From: an uncultured Rhodospirillales bacterium
GTDB taxonomy: Bacteria > Pseudomonadota > Alphaproteobacteria > Acetobacterales > Acetobacteraceae
Length of the DNA stretch: 64,000 nucleotides
Reading direction: 5' to 3'
Assembly: GCA_903924855.1 (NCBI GenBank)
Contig: CAIYCW010000026.1
Coordinates: forward strand, 1-64,000
Made by a program: the position numbers and the translations under genes. This document shows positions 33,396 through 42,166 of this stretch, piece by piece. Positions within the stretch are counted from its first letter, which is position 1, and each line of letters starts with the position of its first letter. The notes beneath the pieces are model-generated. The model was not told where the DNA came from and ran no database searches. It saw nothing but the letters and a program-made list of their open reading frames with translations.

Positions 33396-34136
33396 TCATC
33401 GGCGCTGCCCAAACCCGTCCAGCCGCGCCAGCGCCTGGTTCAGCACCGCCGCCACCAGCACCACCACCAGGATGTAGGCATACATCGTCGCCGCCTCCAT
33501 GTTGTCGGCGGCATCGGCAATCTGATGGCCAAGCCCGTCAAACGAGGCGATGGTCTCCCCGCCCAGCACCGCCAGAAACGACAGGGTAAGCCCGATGCGC
33601 AACCCCGCCAGCACCGAAGGGGCTGCCGCCGGCAGCAGCACATGGCGCAGCAGCGCCATCCGGCTGGCCCCCATCGAGATCGCCGCCGTGATCAGCGGCC
33701 TCTCCACGTTGGACAGCCCGCTGATCGTGTTGAGCGCAATCGGAAACACCCCGATCGTGGCGCCAAGCGCGATCTTCGACCCCGCACCAAGCCCGAACAC
33801 CAGGGTGAACAACGGAAAGAACAGAATGGCGGGGATGGCGTTCAGCGCCGTCAGCAGCGGCTCGGCCACACGGATGCGCAGGCCCGCCCGCGCGATGAAC
33901 ACCCCCAGCGCCAGGCCGATCACCGCCGACAGGCTGAACGCACCCGCCACCTCGATGGCGGTGGCCGCAAGCGGCGTCCACACCTCACCGGAGCTGATCA
34001 GCACGCGGGCGCGCAGCAGCACCGCAAGCGGCGTCGGTAACAACAGGGCGGAGACGTGCCAGCCATGCGTCGCCTGCCACCAGAGTGCGAACAGCACCGC
34101 CACAAACGCCAGCTGAATGGCACGGCTGGCCCGCAT
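33396..34136 (-). CDS. ABC transporter permease (SsuC/TauC type)
   Basis: This 246-residue permease pairs with the one at 32516-33271. Landmarks are ALNAIPAILFFPLFTLVFGLG, the ERPLITAAISMGASRMALLRHVLLPAAAPSVLAGLRIGL loop and a final helix near VVVLVAAVLNQALARL. Its ATG overlaps the stop of the ATPase gene by one base (TGATG), so it is translationally coupled. Confidence 0.93.
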   Translation of the reverse strand: MRASRAIQLAFVAVLFALWWQATHGWHVSALLLPTPLAVLLRARVLISSGEVWTPLAATAIEVAGAFSLSAVIGLALGVFIARAGLRIRVAEPLLTALNAIPAILFFPLFTLVFGLGAGSKIALGATIGVFPIALNTISGLSNVERPLITAAISMGASRMALLRHVLLPAAAPSVLAGLRIGLTLSFLAVLGGETIASFDGLGHQIADAADNMEAATMYAYILVVVLVAAVLNQALARLDGFGQRR

Positions 34137-34957
34137 CAGCCGGCAACCCGCCCGCCATCGGCACTTGCCGCCGCCAGCCGCAGCTCCGGCCCCATCGTGC
34201 GGCGGATCTCCTCATGCAGCTCGGTGTAAAGCCGGTTGCGCAGCACCGCGAATTCCGCGGACGTCACAAACTCCGGCGTGCGCGGATGCGCGGCCCCCAC
34301 CTCCACAATCGTCTTGATCGTGCCCGGACGCGCCGAGAACACCGCCACCCGATCGGCCAGAAACACCGCCTCGCCCAGCGAGTGGGTCACGAACACGATG
34401 GTCTTGCCGGTGCGCGACAGCAGCACCGACAGATCCTCGCCCAGCACCATGCGGGTCTGTTCATCAAGGGCCCCGAACGGCTCATCCATCAGGATGATGT
34501 CGGTGTCCAAACACAGCACCCGTGCCAGTGCTGCGCGCTGGCGCATGCCGCCGGAAAGCTGGCTCGGATAATGATTGGCGAACTCCGAAAGCCCCACCGC
34601 GGCCAGCGCCTCGGCCGCCCGCTCCCGCCTTCCGGCTTTCGCAGCCCCCTGGAAGATCAGCCCAAGTTCGATGTTCTCGATGATCGTGTTCCAGGGCATC
34701 AGCGTGCTTTCCTGGAACACAAAGGCAATCCGATCCGGCCGCGGCCCCGTGATCGCCTCGCCAAAGATCTCGGTGCGCCCGGACTCGGGCGCCAGCAGCC
34801 CGCCCATGATGTTCAGCAGCGTGCTCTTGCCACAGCCGGACGGCCCGATCAGGCACAGAAGCTCACCCCGCCGCACGCTGAGCGAAGTCGGCGCCAAAGC
34901 CGCAACCCCGCCAAAGCGGTGCGCGGCCTCGGTGATCTGGATGGCAATATCAGTCAT
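34136..34957 (-). CDS. ABC transporter ATP-binding protein (SsuB/TauB type)
   Basis: This 273-residue ATPase has Walker A GPSGCGKST, signature LSGGMRQRAALARVL, Walker B IILMDEPFGALDEQTR and the H-switch VFVTHSLGEAVFLADRV, typical of the nitrate/sulfonate/taurine group. I choose ATG 34957, preceded by AGGGA, over an ATG at 34969. It is the first gene of the ATPase-permease-permease-isochorismatase unit. A strong terminator-like element lies just upstream (35003-35071). Confidence 0.94.
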   Translation of the reverse strand: MTDIAIQITEAAHRFGGVAALAPTSLSVRRGELLCLIGPSGCGKSTLLNIMGGLLAPESGRTEIFGEAITGPRPDRIAFVFQESTLMPWNTIIENIELGLIFQGAAKAGRRERAAEALAAVGLSEFANHYPSQLSGGMRQRAALARVLCLDTDIILMDEPFGALDEQTRMVLGEDLSVLLSRTGKTIVFVTHSLGEAVFLADRVAVFSARPGTIKTIVEVGAAHPRTPEFVTSAEFAVLRNRLYTELHEEIRRTMGPELRLAAASADGGRVAG

Positions 34958-35002
34958 GACGTCCCTCATGGCGGAAGCGAGCCACTCTGGGAATGCGAGC
35001 GA

Positions 35003-35071
35003 GGCCCAAAGAAAAAAAGTTTTTTTGGTTCTTTTTTTTCAAAAAAAGAACGCCCTTCCTTCCTTTGGGCC
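35003..35071. terminator. Nested hairpin with A/T homopolymer tracts (terminator)
   Basis: The outer arms are GGCCCAAAG/CTTTGGGCC at 35003-35011 and 35063-35071. Inside are A7-G-T7 (35012-35026) and an 11-bp hairpin GTTCTTTTTTT/AAAAAAAGAAC at 35028-35038 and 35041-35051. The T-rich runs on both strands fit an intrinsic bidirectional terminator. It lies between two co-directional gene groups (cupin upstream, ABC ATPase downstream), so the ABC genes probably have their own promoter or depend on read-through. Confidence 0.8.
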
Positions 35072-35079
35072 CCAGCGCC

Positions 35080-36198
35080 TCAGGCAGCCTTCGGCGGCAG
35101 CGTCAACAGCTCGGTGGCATAGGCATCGTCCATCTTCGGCGTCAGGCCATGCTTGGCCAGAGCCTCGGAGAACAGGTTGCGCACCAGCGGGCTCTCATCG
35201 GCATAGTCGATCTGATCGCCGCCAACGCGCTTGGAGATCCAGGCCTTCGGCACGCCCTGCGCGTTGCGGATGGACACCACCTCATGCTTGAACGCCAAAT
35301 AGCGCGACGGCGTGGTGCCGGTGTTGAAGTGCTGATGGAACCACAGATTCGGCGGCACGATCATGCAGCCTTCCTGCCACTCATAGCGCTTCGGCTCCTC
35401 GCCTTCCGGCCACATCAGCGAGTAGCCTTCGCCGCTCATGATGATCACGTGCGCACCCGGACCATGGCAATGCGCCTTCTTGTAGGTGCCCACCGGGAAC
35501 TGCGAGATATGGCTGTTCATCGAGCCATTGGCCATGTTGAAGCGGATATGGCCACCGCCGGCGCCGCGCTCCTTGGCGGAGATCAGCGGCAGGTTGATCG
35601 CATCGGAGACGAAGTTCGTCACCAGCTTCAGCCCGTCCATCTCCTTCTTGTTGGCGAAGTAGTCCGGCTCACCGTTGAAGCGGCTCTTGAAGTCGAACGT
35701 CGTGTTGAACACGAAATCCGGCTCTTCATACAGGTTGATCACCGGCGGCGCGTTGGTCACCGCCACAAACCGGGCCGGCTCCTGGCCCGAGCCGTTGAAA
35801 TGCTGGTGCCAGCAGTTCAGCGGGATGGCGAACATCGAGCCCTTGCCCCATTCGAAGCTCATCTTGTGGCCGGCATCGTTCCACACCGTGGTCGAACCGC
35901 GGCCATCGAGGATGTAGATCATCTCCTCGAAAAGCTGGCGCTGCGGCGCCACCTTGGAGCCCGGGGCGATCTCCAGCACGTAGCAGTCATTCGAGGTGCG
36001 GCTGGCCTCGTGGTTGATATACACACCACGCCCACCGCGGCGATCCCACTGCTTCAGCTCAACCGTGTGCAGGTTGGGAATGTAGTGGGCTGCGATGATG
36101 TCCAGGCCCTGGGCGCGAACCCAGTTGGTGTACGGCGTTTCCTTCTCACTGGCGAATTTCTTCGCCAGATCGTCAGATACCATTGCGTCTTTAGCCAT
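35080..36198 (-). CDS. Double-cupin (bicupin) domain protein, gentisate dioxygenase-like fold
   Basis: This 372-residue protein has two cupin domains. The N-terminal one is around APQRQLFEEMIYILDGRG (about residues 84-101) and CWHQHFN. The C-terminal one carries likely metal-binding histidines H243 and H245 in KKAHCHGPGAHVIIMSGEGY and a later WFHQHFN (H288, H290). In the N-terminal cupin the usual first histidines are Gln/Leu (QRQLFEE), so metal binding is likelier in the second. Such bicupins include gentisate-type dioxygenases and uncharacterised relatives. The gene starts one base after the EutA-like gene's stop, with GGGGGA as ribosome-binding site, so expression is coupled. Confidence 0.88.
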   Translation of the reverse strand: MAKDAMVSDDLAKKFASEKETPYTNWVRAQGLDIIAAHYIPNLHTVELKQWDRRGGRGVYINHEASRTSNDCYVLEIAPGSKVAPQRQLFEEMIYILDGRGSTTVWNDAGHKMSFEWGKGSMFAIPLNCWHQHFNGSGQEPARFVAVTNAPPVINLYEEPDFVFNTTFDFKSRFNGEPDYFANKKEMDGLKLVTNFVSDAINLPLISAKERGAGGGHIRFNMANGSMNSHISQFPVGTYKKAHCHGPGAHVIIMSGEGYSLMWPEGEEPKRYEWQEGCMIVPPNLWFHQHFNTGTTPSRYLAFKHEVVSIRNAQGVPKAWISKRVGGDQIDYADESPLVRNLFSEALAKHGLTPKMDDAYATELLTLPPKAA

Positions 36199-36199
36199 G

Positions 36200-37906
36200 T
36201 TAGTCCCCCGACTTTGCGTGATGGTGGGTGTGAGCATGATGGTGATCATGGTCATGGTGATGATCATGCGCGTGGTCATGCGCATGGGCGGCTTTGTGTT
36301 TCAGGCTGTCCATCACGGCGGGCGCATGCGGATCGGCGCTGAACACGAGTGACTTCACAGTGACCGGCACCGTGCCGGACGGCATGCGGATGCGGCCGAG
36401 ATCGACATAGTCGAAATCCCACAGCACCACGCCATCGATCACCAGAATATCGCTCGCAACGTGGAAATCCTCGCGCAGAACACCGCCCAGCGTGCGCGCC
36501 ATGTCGCCGTCCAGCACGATGTAAAGCGGCTTGCCGGCGGCCAGCGTGCGCGGCAATGCCGCGATCAGCCCGCGTGCGATCGCGGCGATGCGGCCATATT
36601 CCGGCATCCCCTGCCAATGCAGCGCGATCGCCACATCCGCCTCGCCCTCCACCAGATCAAAGGCGGTGAAATGCGCGCGCACAGCGGCTGCGAACGCATC
36701 GGAATCGATCTCGTCGCCGAACTCGAAGGCGGGCGCCAGCACCTGCAGATTGCGCCGCGGCAACAGGCTTGCGTGGTTGCTGATATAGATCGTGTTGCCC
36801 GAAAGCTGGATCGAATATTCGGACGCGCCAAGTGCTGTGGCCCGAATGCAGGCATTGGCCGGCAACACCGGCCAGGGCAGCTGGCCGGCATCGATGCGCG
36901 CGCGGATGGCGTGGCCGAGCCTGCGGCCCATATCGCCGAAATCGCGCGCCTCGCGGCCATACACATATTCGGCCACACCGCCCGAGAACATCACGCCATC
37001 GATCGGGCCGCGATCAGGCAGCAGATCGGTCAGGAACAGGCCTGCAATATCAGCGTTGGGCTGCACATCGCGCACCGCCTGCACCACGGCATCCGCCATC
37101 CAGCCGGCCACCTTGTCCATGTCGGCATGGTCGATCGTCTGACCCAGCGACCAATGCAACCCCGCATGATGCGCCAGATGCGCACCGGCCGGATCAAGGC
37201 GCCTGATCACCCCCGCCTCGTCCACCACGGTGTGGCGCCCGCCAATGTGAAACGCCGCGGTGGCCACAACCTTGCCCTTCTCGATCAGGCCAAGCTTGGT
37301 GGTGCCGCCGCCGATATCGATGTTGAGAATCCGCCCGCCCGTCTCGCTGGAGACCGCGGCCGCCCCCGAGCCATAGGCCGCCAGCATCGATTCCATATGA
37401 TGGCCCGCGGTGGCACAGACGAAATCGCCACCCTTCTGCGAGATGATGGCGGCAATCGCCTCCGAATTCTCCCGCCGCAGCGCCTCACCGGTCAGAATCA
37501 CCGCGCCCGTGTCAATGTCATCCGGCTTCAGCCCCGCGCCATGATAGGCGTCATCGATGATGGCGCCCAATGCCTGCTCATCGATCCGCTCCTCGCTGGC
37601 ATAGGGCGTCAGCGCCACCTCGGACTGGTAAAGCTGCTCGCGGGACACCACGAAATACCGGCTCGACATATCCTCGCCGAGACGCCGCAGATTGATCCGG
37701 CTGAAGATCACCTGCGTCCCGGAGGAGCCGATATCGATGCCCACACTGACAAGAGACACATGGTCGGCAATCCACAGCGGATTGTCCTCCAACGCCCCCT
37801 CATCGAAATCGTCGTGATCGTGATCGTAGCCAAGCCCCGGCACATGCTTGTGCGTCAGGTCCTGGCCCTGAAAATGGTCGGTGACCGCGTGACCCTTGTC
37901 ACTCAT
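36200..37906 (-). CDS. EutA-like (ethanolamine ammonia-lyase reactivating factor family) ATPase with His-rich tail
   Basis: This 568-residue protein has the actin/Hsp70-like ATPase fold of EutA. Phosphate-1 is VGIDIGSSGTQVIFSRI (about residues 55-71), phosphate-2 is LNIDIGGGTTKLGLIEKG, and the adenosine loop is GVMFSGGVAEYVYG. EutA normally reactivates the B12-dependent EutBC lyase, but no eutBC is present here. The C-terminal 30 or so residues hold 16 histidines in HxH/HDH runs; the N-terminus also has HDHDHDD. Such tails bind divalent metals. It overlaps the 180-residue gene (ATGA) and is one base before the cupin. A role in servicing the metal centre of the adjacent oxygenase or cupin is my hypothesis. 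Confidence 0.85.
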   Translation of the reverse strand: MSDKGHAVTDHFQGQDLTHKHVPGLGYDHDHDDFDEGALEDNPLWIADHVSLVSVGIDIGSSGTQVIFSRINLRRLGEDMSSRYFVVSREQLYQSEVALTPYASEERIDEQALGAIIDDAYHGAGLKPDDIDTGAVILTGEALRRENSEAIAAIISQKGGDFVCATAGHHMESMLAAYGSGAAAVSSETGGRILNIDIGGGTTKLGLIEKGKVVATAAFHIGGRHTVVDEAGVIRRLDPAGAHLAHHAGLHWSLGQTIDHADMDKVAGWMADAVVQAVRDVQPNADIAGLFLTDLLPDRGPIDGVMFSGGVAEYVYGREARDFGDMGRRLGHAIRARIDAGQLPWPVLPANACIRATALGASEYSIQLSGNTIYISNHASLLPRRNLQVLAPAFEFGDEIDSDAFAAAVRAHFTAFDLVEGEADVAIALHWQGMPEYGRIAAIARGLIAALPRTLAAGKPLYIVLDGDMARTLGGVLREDFHVASDILVIDGVVLWDFDYVDLGRIRMPSGTVPVTVKSLVFSADPHAPAVMDSLKHKAAHAHDHAHDHHHDHDHHHAHTHHHAKSGD

Positions 37907-38445
37907 GCACGCAAAGCCAACAGCATGTCCTCGACATAATCCGGCCCCGTCGCCACCACCACCATCGAGGCGATCGGGCGCAGACACCCAAGTGTCCTGG
38001 ACAACGCATCGTCGCCGGTGCCGGGTTCGGCAATGATCAACGCCGTCACCGGAATACCCCGCAACCGGCACGCCTCGCCCAGCAAAGCCCCGGACTGTGC
38101 GTCCGAGCCGGCCGTGGCAATCATCACCATCATGTCCGAACGCTGCGCATCATCCAGCAGCGCGCGGGCCTGGCCCTCGATCGCCGCCATCCAGTTCTCG
38201 CCCACCGGCATCGGCAGGCGCACCTGGCGGCGGCGTTCCGGCAAGGCGGCCACCGACGCCTCGACAATCGCATCACTTGCATCGTCGAGCGCGATCAGGC
38301 TCGCGGTGCGCGGACGCGAATTCGCATAGCGCGAACGGAAGGCGGCCTCATGGGCGCTGGTGGCCAGAGTGCTCTCACTCTGGCCACCGATCGCACCAAG
38401 ATATCCGCCGCTGCCCAGCTGTTTGACGAACGGCGCGTTGCTCAC
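37903..38445 (-). CDS. Unknown 180-residue protein between Rieske oxygenase and EutA-like ATPase
   Basis: I do not recognise this family. The protein starts GTG (MSNAPFVKQLGSGGYLGAIG), with AAGGAAG upstream that begins in the stop codon of the Rieske gene. The N-terminal 40 residues are Gly/Ser-rich without a signal peptide. The C-terminal half looks like a Rossmann-type alpha/beta domain: MVMIATAGSDAQSGALL, then GIPVTALIIAEPGTG, and a final SMVVVATGPDYVEDMLLALR. There is no B12-binding DxHxxG and no cysteine motif. It overlaps the EutA-like gene by 4 bp, so the two products probably act together. Confidence 0.75.
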   Translation of the reverse strand: MSNAPFVKQLGSGGYLGAIGGQSESTLATSAHEAAFRSRYANSRPRTASLIALDDASDAIVEASVAALPERRRQVRLPMPVGENWMAAIEGQARALLDDAQRSDMMVMIATAGSDAQSGALLGEACRLRGIPVTALIIAEPGTGDDALSRTLGCLRPIASMVVVATGPDYVEDMLLALRA

Positions 38446-38455
38446 GTGATCTTCC

Positions 38456-39742
38456 TTAGACCGAGGTCTGACGAACGCCGGGGATCGCCTTCAGCGCTTC
38501 AGCCGCCGCATCCTTGTAGGCCTGGTCCGGCGGCAGCACGATGGCGGCCGAACGCACATGCTGCTGCTTCGGATCAATGCCCGGCGGACGCGTGCCGTGA
38601 TCCTTCAGCGCCTTGGCAGCGCGCAGCAGACGCTGGCGCGCCATGATGATGCCGTTATCGGTGGAGACCAGGTTCTCCATCGAGCGATCGACGATCGGGC
38701 CCATGCTCTCCTGCAGCGAGGCATCCTGCATCGCGATGCCGGCCACACCGCTATAGGTGTCGCCACGCTTCTGCGCCTCACGGTCCATCAGATAGTCGTT
38801 GGACTTGTTGGCCTCCGGAATATACGTGCCCGGCACGTATTTCACGTGAATGCCGTAGCCATCCTTCATCGCCTGCACTTCGGTCTCGGTCAGGTCGCGC
38901 ACCGGGTGGTAGTCGAAGCTCCAGGCCCAGCAATGCTCGTCATCGATCGGCACCCAGAAATGGCCATGGATCGGATGATCGCCGCGCGGCGGCACCAGGG
39001 TGAAGCACGGCATCACCCACGGCGTGATGCGCCAGTAATACTTGCCGTCCTCGGCATTGCGGCGCGCACCGATATACAGGCCGCCCTCATGCTCGACCAC
39101 CTCGAACACCGGGCGGGCGTCGTTCATGTTGTACTGGTTGCCGCGCGCGCCCTTGAACAGCGGATCGCTGTTGAGGTTGCCGCGATGCAGGAACGACACG
39201 TGGCTGCTGTCGATGCCGCCTTCGAGGGCCTGCAGCCAGTTGCACTCCTGCAGACGCTTCGAAATGAAGCTCTGCGTCGGGCGCACCGTGCAGAACTCCC
39301 ACTCCGGCTCCGGCGGCATGTGCTCCTTCGGGCCCATATAGGTCCAGAACGCGCCACCCTTCTCGATCAGCGGGTAGGATTTCAGATTGATCTTCTGGCA
39401 CATGCCGGATTCTTCGGTCTCCGACGGAATCTCCTGACAGGAGCCGTCCACACCGTATTTCCAGCCGTGATACGGGCAGCGCAGCCCGCCATCCTCGTTG
39501 CGGCCGAACCACAGCGACACGCCGCGATGCGCGCAGAACTCGTCAATCAGGCCCAGACGGCCCTCGGAATCGCGCACCGCCAGCAGACGCTCGGACAGGA
39601 TCTTCATGCGAACCGGCGGACAGCCATCATAGGGCAGCTCTTCCGACAGCATGATCGGCAGCCAATAGCAGCGGAAAAGATCGCCCATCTGGGTTCCAGG
39701 ACCCGTCTGGGTGACGATGTCATTCTGTTCACGACGCAACAT
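38456..39742 (-). CDS. Rieske non-heme iron oxygenase, phthalate dioxygenase type
   Basis: This 428-residue protein is a ring-hydroxylating or demethylating oxygenase of the phthalate-dioxygenase type (alpha subunit only). The Rieske cluster ligands are C70-H72 (FCAHRGVSL) and C89-H92 (CPYHGWKYG). The catalytic iron site begins with D178, H181 and H186 in GGIDSSHVSFLHRG. I start it at MLRREQND (39742), where the homology begins, not at the longer frame. It is the first gene of the operon running through the unknown protein, EutA-like ATPase and cupin. Electron donors may be the Rieske ferredoxin and reductase at 45107-46659 or the lone ferredoxin at 27495. Confidence 0.94.
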   Translation of the reverse strand: MLRREQNDIVTQTGPGTQMGDLFRCYWLPIMLSEELPYDGCPPVRMKILSERLLAVRDSEGRLGLIDEFCAHRGVSLWFGRNEDGGLRCPYHGWKYGVDGSCQEIPSETEESGMCQKINLKSYPLIEKGGAFWTYMGPKEHMPPEPEWEFCTVRPTQSFISKRLQECNWLQALEGGIDSSHVSFLHRGNLNSDPLFKGARGNQYNMNDARPVFEVVEHEGGLYIGARRNAEDGKYYWRITPWVMPCFTLVPPRGDHPIHGHFWVPIDDEHCWAWSFDYHPVRDLTETEVQAMKDGYGIHVKYVPGTYIPEANKSNDYLMDREAQKRGDTYSGVAGIAMQDASLQESMGPIVDRSMENLVSTDNGIIMARQRLLRAAKALKDHGTRPPGIDPKQQHVRSAAIVLPPDQAYKDAAAEALKAIPGVRQTSV

Positions 39743-39808
39743 GCCAGGGCGCTCCCAACTGCACGTCCATACTCCTCGCCGCGCGTTATGCCCCAACCGC
39801 TTTCCGGT

Positions 39809-39826
39809 CTGTTCACTGTGCGCACG
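39809..39826. promoter_or_regulatory. Putative IclR-type operator upstream of the Rieske oxygenase operon
   Basis: CTGTTCACTGTGCGCACG contains GTTCAC-N3-GCGCAC and matches, in inverted orientation, the two sites near the IclR gene (44939-44956 and 45059-45076). The GTTC-N6-CGCAC frame resembles the PcaR/PcaU/PobR-type IclR operator GTTCG-N5-CGCAC. It lies 67 bases upstream of the oxygenase start, in the 277-bp gap between divergent genes. Nothing else is apparent in that gap apart from AT-richer sequence near 39930-40000. Confidence 0.55.
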
Positions 39827-40019
39827 AATGGACGTCTCTGCGCACAAAATCTCTCCGATGCCCTCTCTTGTCAAGCGTTCCGGCCGTCACGACAGCAGGA
39901 TCACATTTGCTGGAGTTGTTGATCTATGGATGTTACCCACAGCGTCAATCGGCAATTGTTATCAAGTCCCGATGCACAGCCGGACCAAATGCGCACTAAA
40001 GAACGAAAATAGTGGTGGA

Positions 40020-40988
40020 ATGAAAACCCTCGTCTTCCAATCATTCCGGGAGTTTGATGTTTCACCCTGGATGCGGCGCTGCATGGACAGCGTCCGGGCC
40101 TGGTGCGGTGTCATGAATTATCGTTACGAATTCATTGGTGATGAGTTTTTTGTAATCTGCGGCGAAGACTATCTGGCCCGTGTCGGGGACAACAAACGCT
40201 CCATCACCAATCTCGCCCGCCTGGAATTGACGCGCACCCGCCTCGCCGAAGGCTGGGATCAGGTCATCTGGCTCGATGCCGACACCTTCATCTTCGATCC
40301 CAACCGCTTCGAACTCGCCCTCACCGACGGCTACGCCTTCGCACGCGAGGTCTGGGTGGCCGAAAAAGCGGATGGCTGGCTGCGCGCCGATGTCGGCGTC
40401 CACAACGCCGCCATCGTGTTCCGCGGCCATCACCCGGATCTGGACCTGCTGATCCACACCATCCGCCACATCGTGGCCACCCGCCTCATCCACTCCAACT
40501 ACCAGGTCGGCACCAAGCTCCTGCTCGGCCTGCAATACTCGCTGGACTTCAAGGTGGTGGCCCAGGCGGCCATGTTCAGCCCGGACATGGTCCGCGCCAT
40601 CGCCCAGCCGTCAACGCTGCAAAGCAGGCGCATCCTGGCGCTGCACGCCAAGGAATACCGCTTCCGGGTCTATGCCGCCAATCTGTGCTGGTCGATGAAG
40701 GACGAACTCGACCCGGACGCCGTGATGCGCGCCATGGACATTCTGGAATCCACCCGTGGTGACGTGGTGAACGACCATCTCACCGCCGCACAGAAAGCCG
40801 GCCCGGCCCAGATCCTGGCAACCGAACCCGCCATCTGGCTGCCCGCCACCCCGCGGGAGCAGCACCACGGCTCCCTCGCCTGGCGCGCCAAACAGGCCGC
40901 AGCCAGGCTGGTCGACCACATCCTGCCCAACGGCGTCACGCGCGCACTCCGCCGCGCCCTCATCCTGGTCAACCGCGCCAGCGGCTGA
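40020..40988 (+). CDS. GT-A fold glycosyltransferase-like protein
   Basis: This 322-residue protein looks like a nucleotide-sugar-dependent GT-A glycosyltransferase. The metal-binding DxD is in VIWLDADTFIFDP (about residue 86-91), preceded by RLELTRTRLAEGWD, and a HNAAIVFRGHH stretch follows, as in galactosyltransferase-like families. No membrane helix is present. An alternative ATG at 39972 would add 16 residues. The first 200 bases are AT-richer than the rest. It begins a short glycan-related cluster with a GT4 transferase and a PIG-L deacetylase. Confidence 0.75.
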   Translation: MKTLVFQSFREFDVSPWMRRCMDSVRAWCGVMNYRYEFIGDEFFVICGEDYLARVGDNKRSITNLARLELTRTRLAEGWDQVIWLDADTFIFDPNRFELALTDGYAFAREVWVAEKADGWLRADVGVHNAAIVFRGHHPDLDLLIHTIRHIVATRLIHSNYQVGTKLLLGLQYSLDFKVVAQAAMFSPDMVRAIAQPSTLQSRRILALHAKEYRFRVYAANLCWSMKDELDPDAVMRAMDILESTRGDVVNDHLTAAQKAGPAQILATEPAIWLPATPREQHHGSLAWRAKQAAARLVDHILPNGVTRALRRALILVNRASG

Positions 40989-41083
40989 ACCAGCCGGCGC
41001 AGCCGAACTCATTGCGTTTTGCTCTTGTTGAACCGGGGAGGATATGACAACACTGCCCCCTGTCCCAACCTTGAGCGCCGCAC

Positions 41084-42166
41084 ATGAGATTGCTGTTCGT
41101 CCGGGACGGGTTGCACCTGCCGGATCTCATCGGCGGCCTTGAACGCAACACCCAGGCCCTGTGCAAACGTCTGACGGCGAGCGGCGTCGACACCGCCGTT
41201 CTGGCGAAACTGTCCCACACCGGCCTTGCCAGCTTCGCCCATCGTGCGGCGCGCAAACTCTACAAGCCGGCGATCGGACTCGCCGATCACATGGCCGGCC
41301 ATGCCACCTACCGGATCTGGGATTTCGAGCGCGACATGGATCCCGTCCTGGCCGCCTTCGCGCCGAACGTGGTGGTCATCCAGCAAGGCCCCTTCCCCGA
41401 GATCATCCGCCCCTATCTCGCCCGCGGTTTCACAGTGGTGTGCTACCACCACCATGTCCTGTGGCCCTCCCCCGCCCCACAACTGACCACAGACCCGGCC
41501 CTGTCGCACCTGTCCTGCAGCAAGTTCGTGGCAGACCGGCTGAAAGCCGATTTCGGCGTGCCGTCCCACATCGTTCCGCCGTTGATCGAACCCGTGGCCT
41601 ACCGCACTCGCACCTCCCGCCGGGAGGTGCTGTTCGTCAATCCACGGCCGGAAAAAGGGGCAGACATCGCCTGGGCCCTGGCCAAGGCCCGGCCGGACAT
41701 CACTTTCCGCTTTGCCGAAGCCTGGATGGTCACCGCAGACGAACATCGCGAGACAACCAGGCGCGCCGCCCTGCTCGGCAACGTGATCGTGGAACAGCCG
41801 CGCAAGGACATGCGCCCGCTCTACGCCCGCGCCAGGCTGCTGCTGGCGCCCTCCCAATTGCCGGAGGCGTTCGGCCGCACCGTGGCCGAAGCGCAGCTCA
41901 GCGGCATTCCTGTGCTGTGCAGCAACAATGGCGGGCTGCCCGAAGCAGCCGGGCCTGGCGGAATCGTGCTGCCGGCAAACGCCCCCATCCCGCTCTGGAC
42001 AGACGCCCTGGCACAGCTCTGGGACCACAGCCCAACCTACCAGCGCCTGTCCGACGCCGCCCTGCAACACGCGGCCCGGCCGGACTTTGCGCCCGCACGC
42101 GTGGCCGATAGCTTCCTGGGCCACATGAAGAACGCCCTGCATCAGGCGCGCGCTGCGCGCGCCTAA
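41084..42166 (+). CDS. GT4 family glycosyltransferase
   Basis: This 360-residue GT-B glycosyltransferase has the group 1 C-terminal domain: EVLFVNPRPEKGADIAWALAK, and the donor-binding EX7E region PSQLPEAFGRTVAEAQLSGIPVLCSNNGGLPEA. The N-terminal domain starts MRLLFVRDGLHLPDLIGGLER. It follows the GT-A gene in the same direction after 95 bp. The TAA stop is the first three bases of a TAAAGCACGGT repeat. The acceptor is unknown. Confidence 0.9.
   Translation: MRLLFVRDGLHLPDLIGGLERNTQALCKRLTASGVDTAVLAKLSHTGLASFAHRAARKLYKPAIGLADHMAGHATYRIWDFERDMDPVLAAFAPNVVVIQQGPFPEIIRPYLARGFTVVCYHHHVLWPSPAPQLTTDPALSHLSCSKFVADRLKADFGVPSHIVPPLIEPVAYRTRTSRREVLFVNPRPEKGADIAWALAKARPDITFRFAEAWMVTADEHRETTRRAALLGNVIVEQPRKDMRPLYARARLLLAPSQLPEAFGRTVAEAQLSGIPVLCSNNGGLPEAAGPGGIVLPANAPIPLWTDALAQLWDHSPTYQRLSDAALQHAARPDFAPARVADSFLGHMKNALHQARAARA

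Noticed and set aside
33272-33412. A 47-codon N-terminal extension of the SsuC-type permease
   Set aside because: The extension is translated from the GTCATTGCG palindrome and carries no signal or membrane segment; the start is ATG 33271.
36210-36300. CAT/GATCATG-rich stretch that looks like a microsatellite or CRISPR-like repeat
   Set aside because: It is the coding sequence of the histidine-rich tail of the EutA-like protein; the repetition is at codon level and the spacing is irregular. No CRISPR array is seen anywhere in the window.
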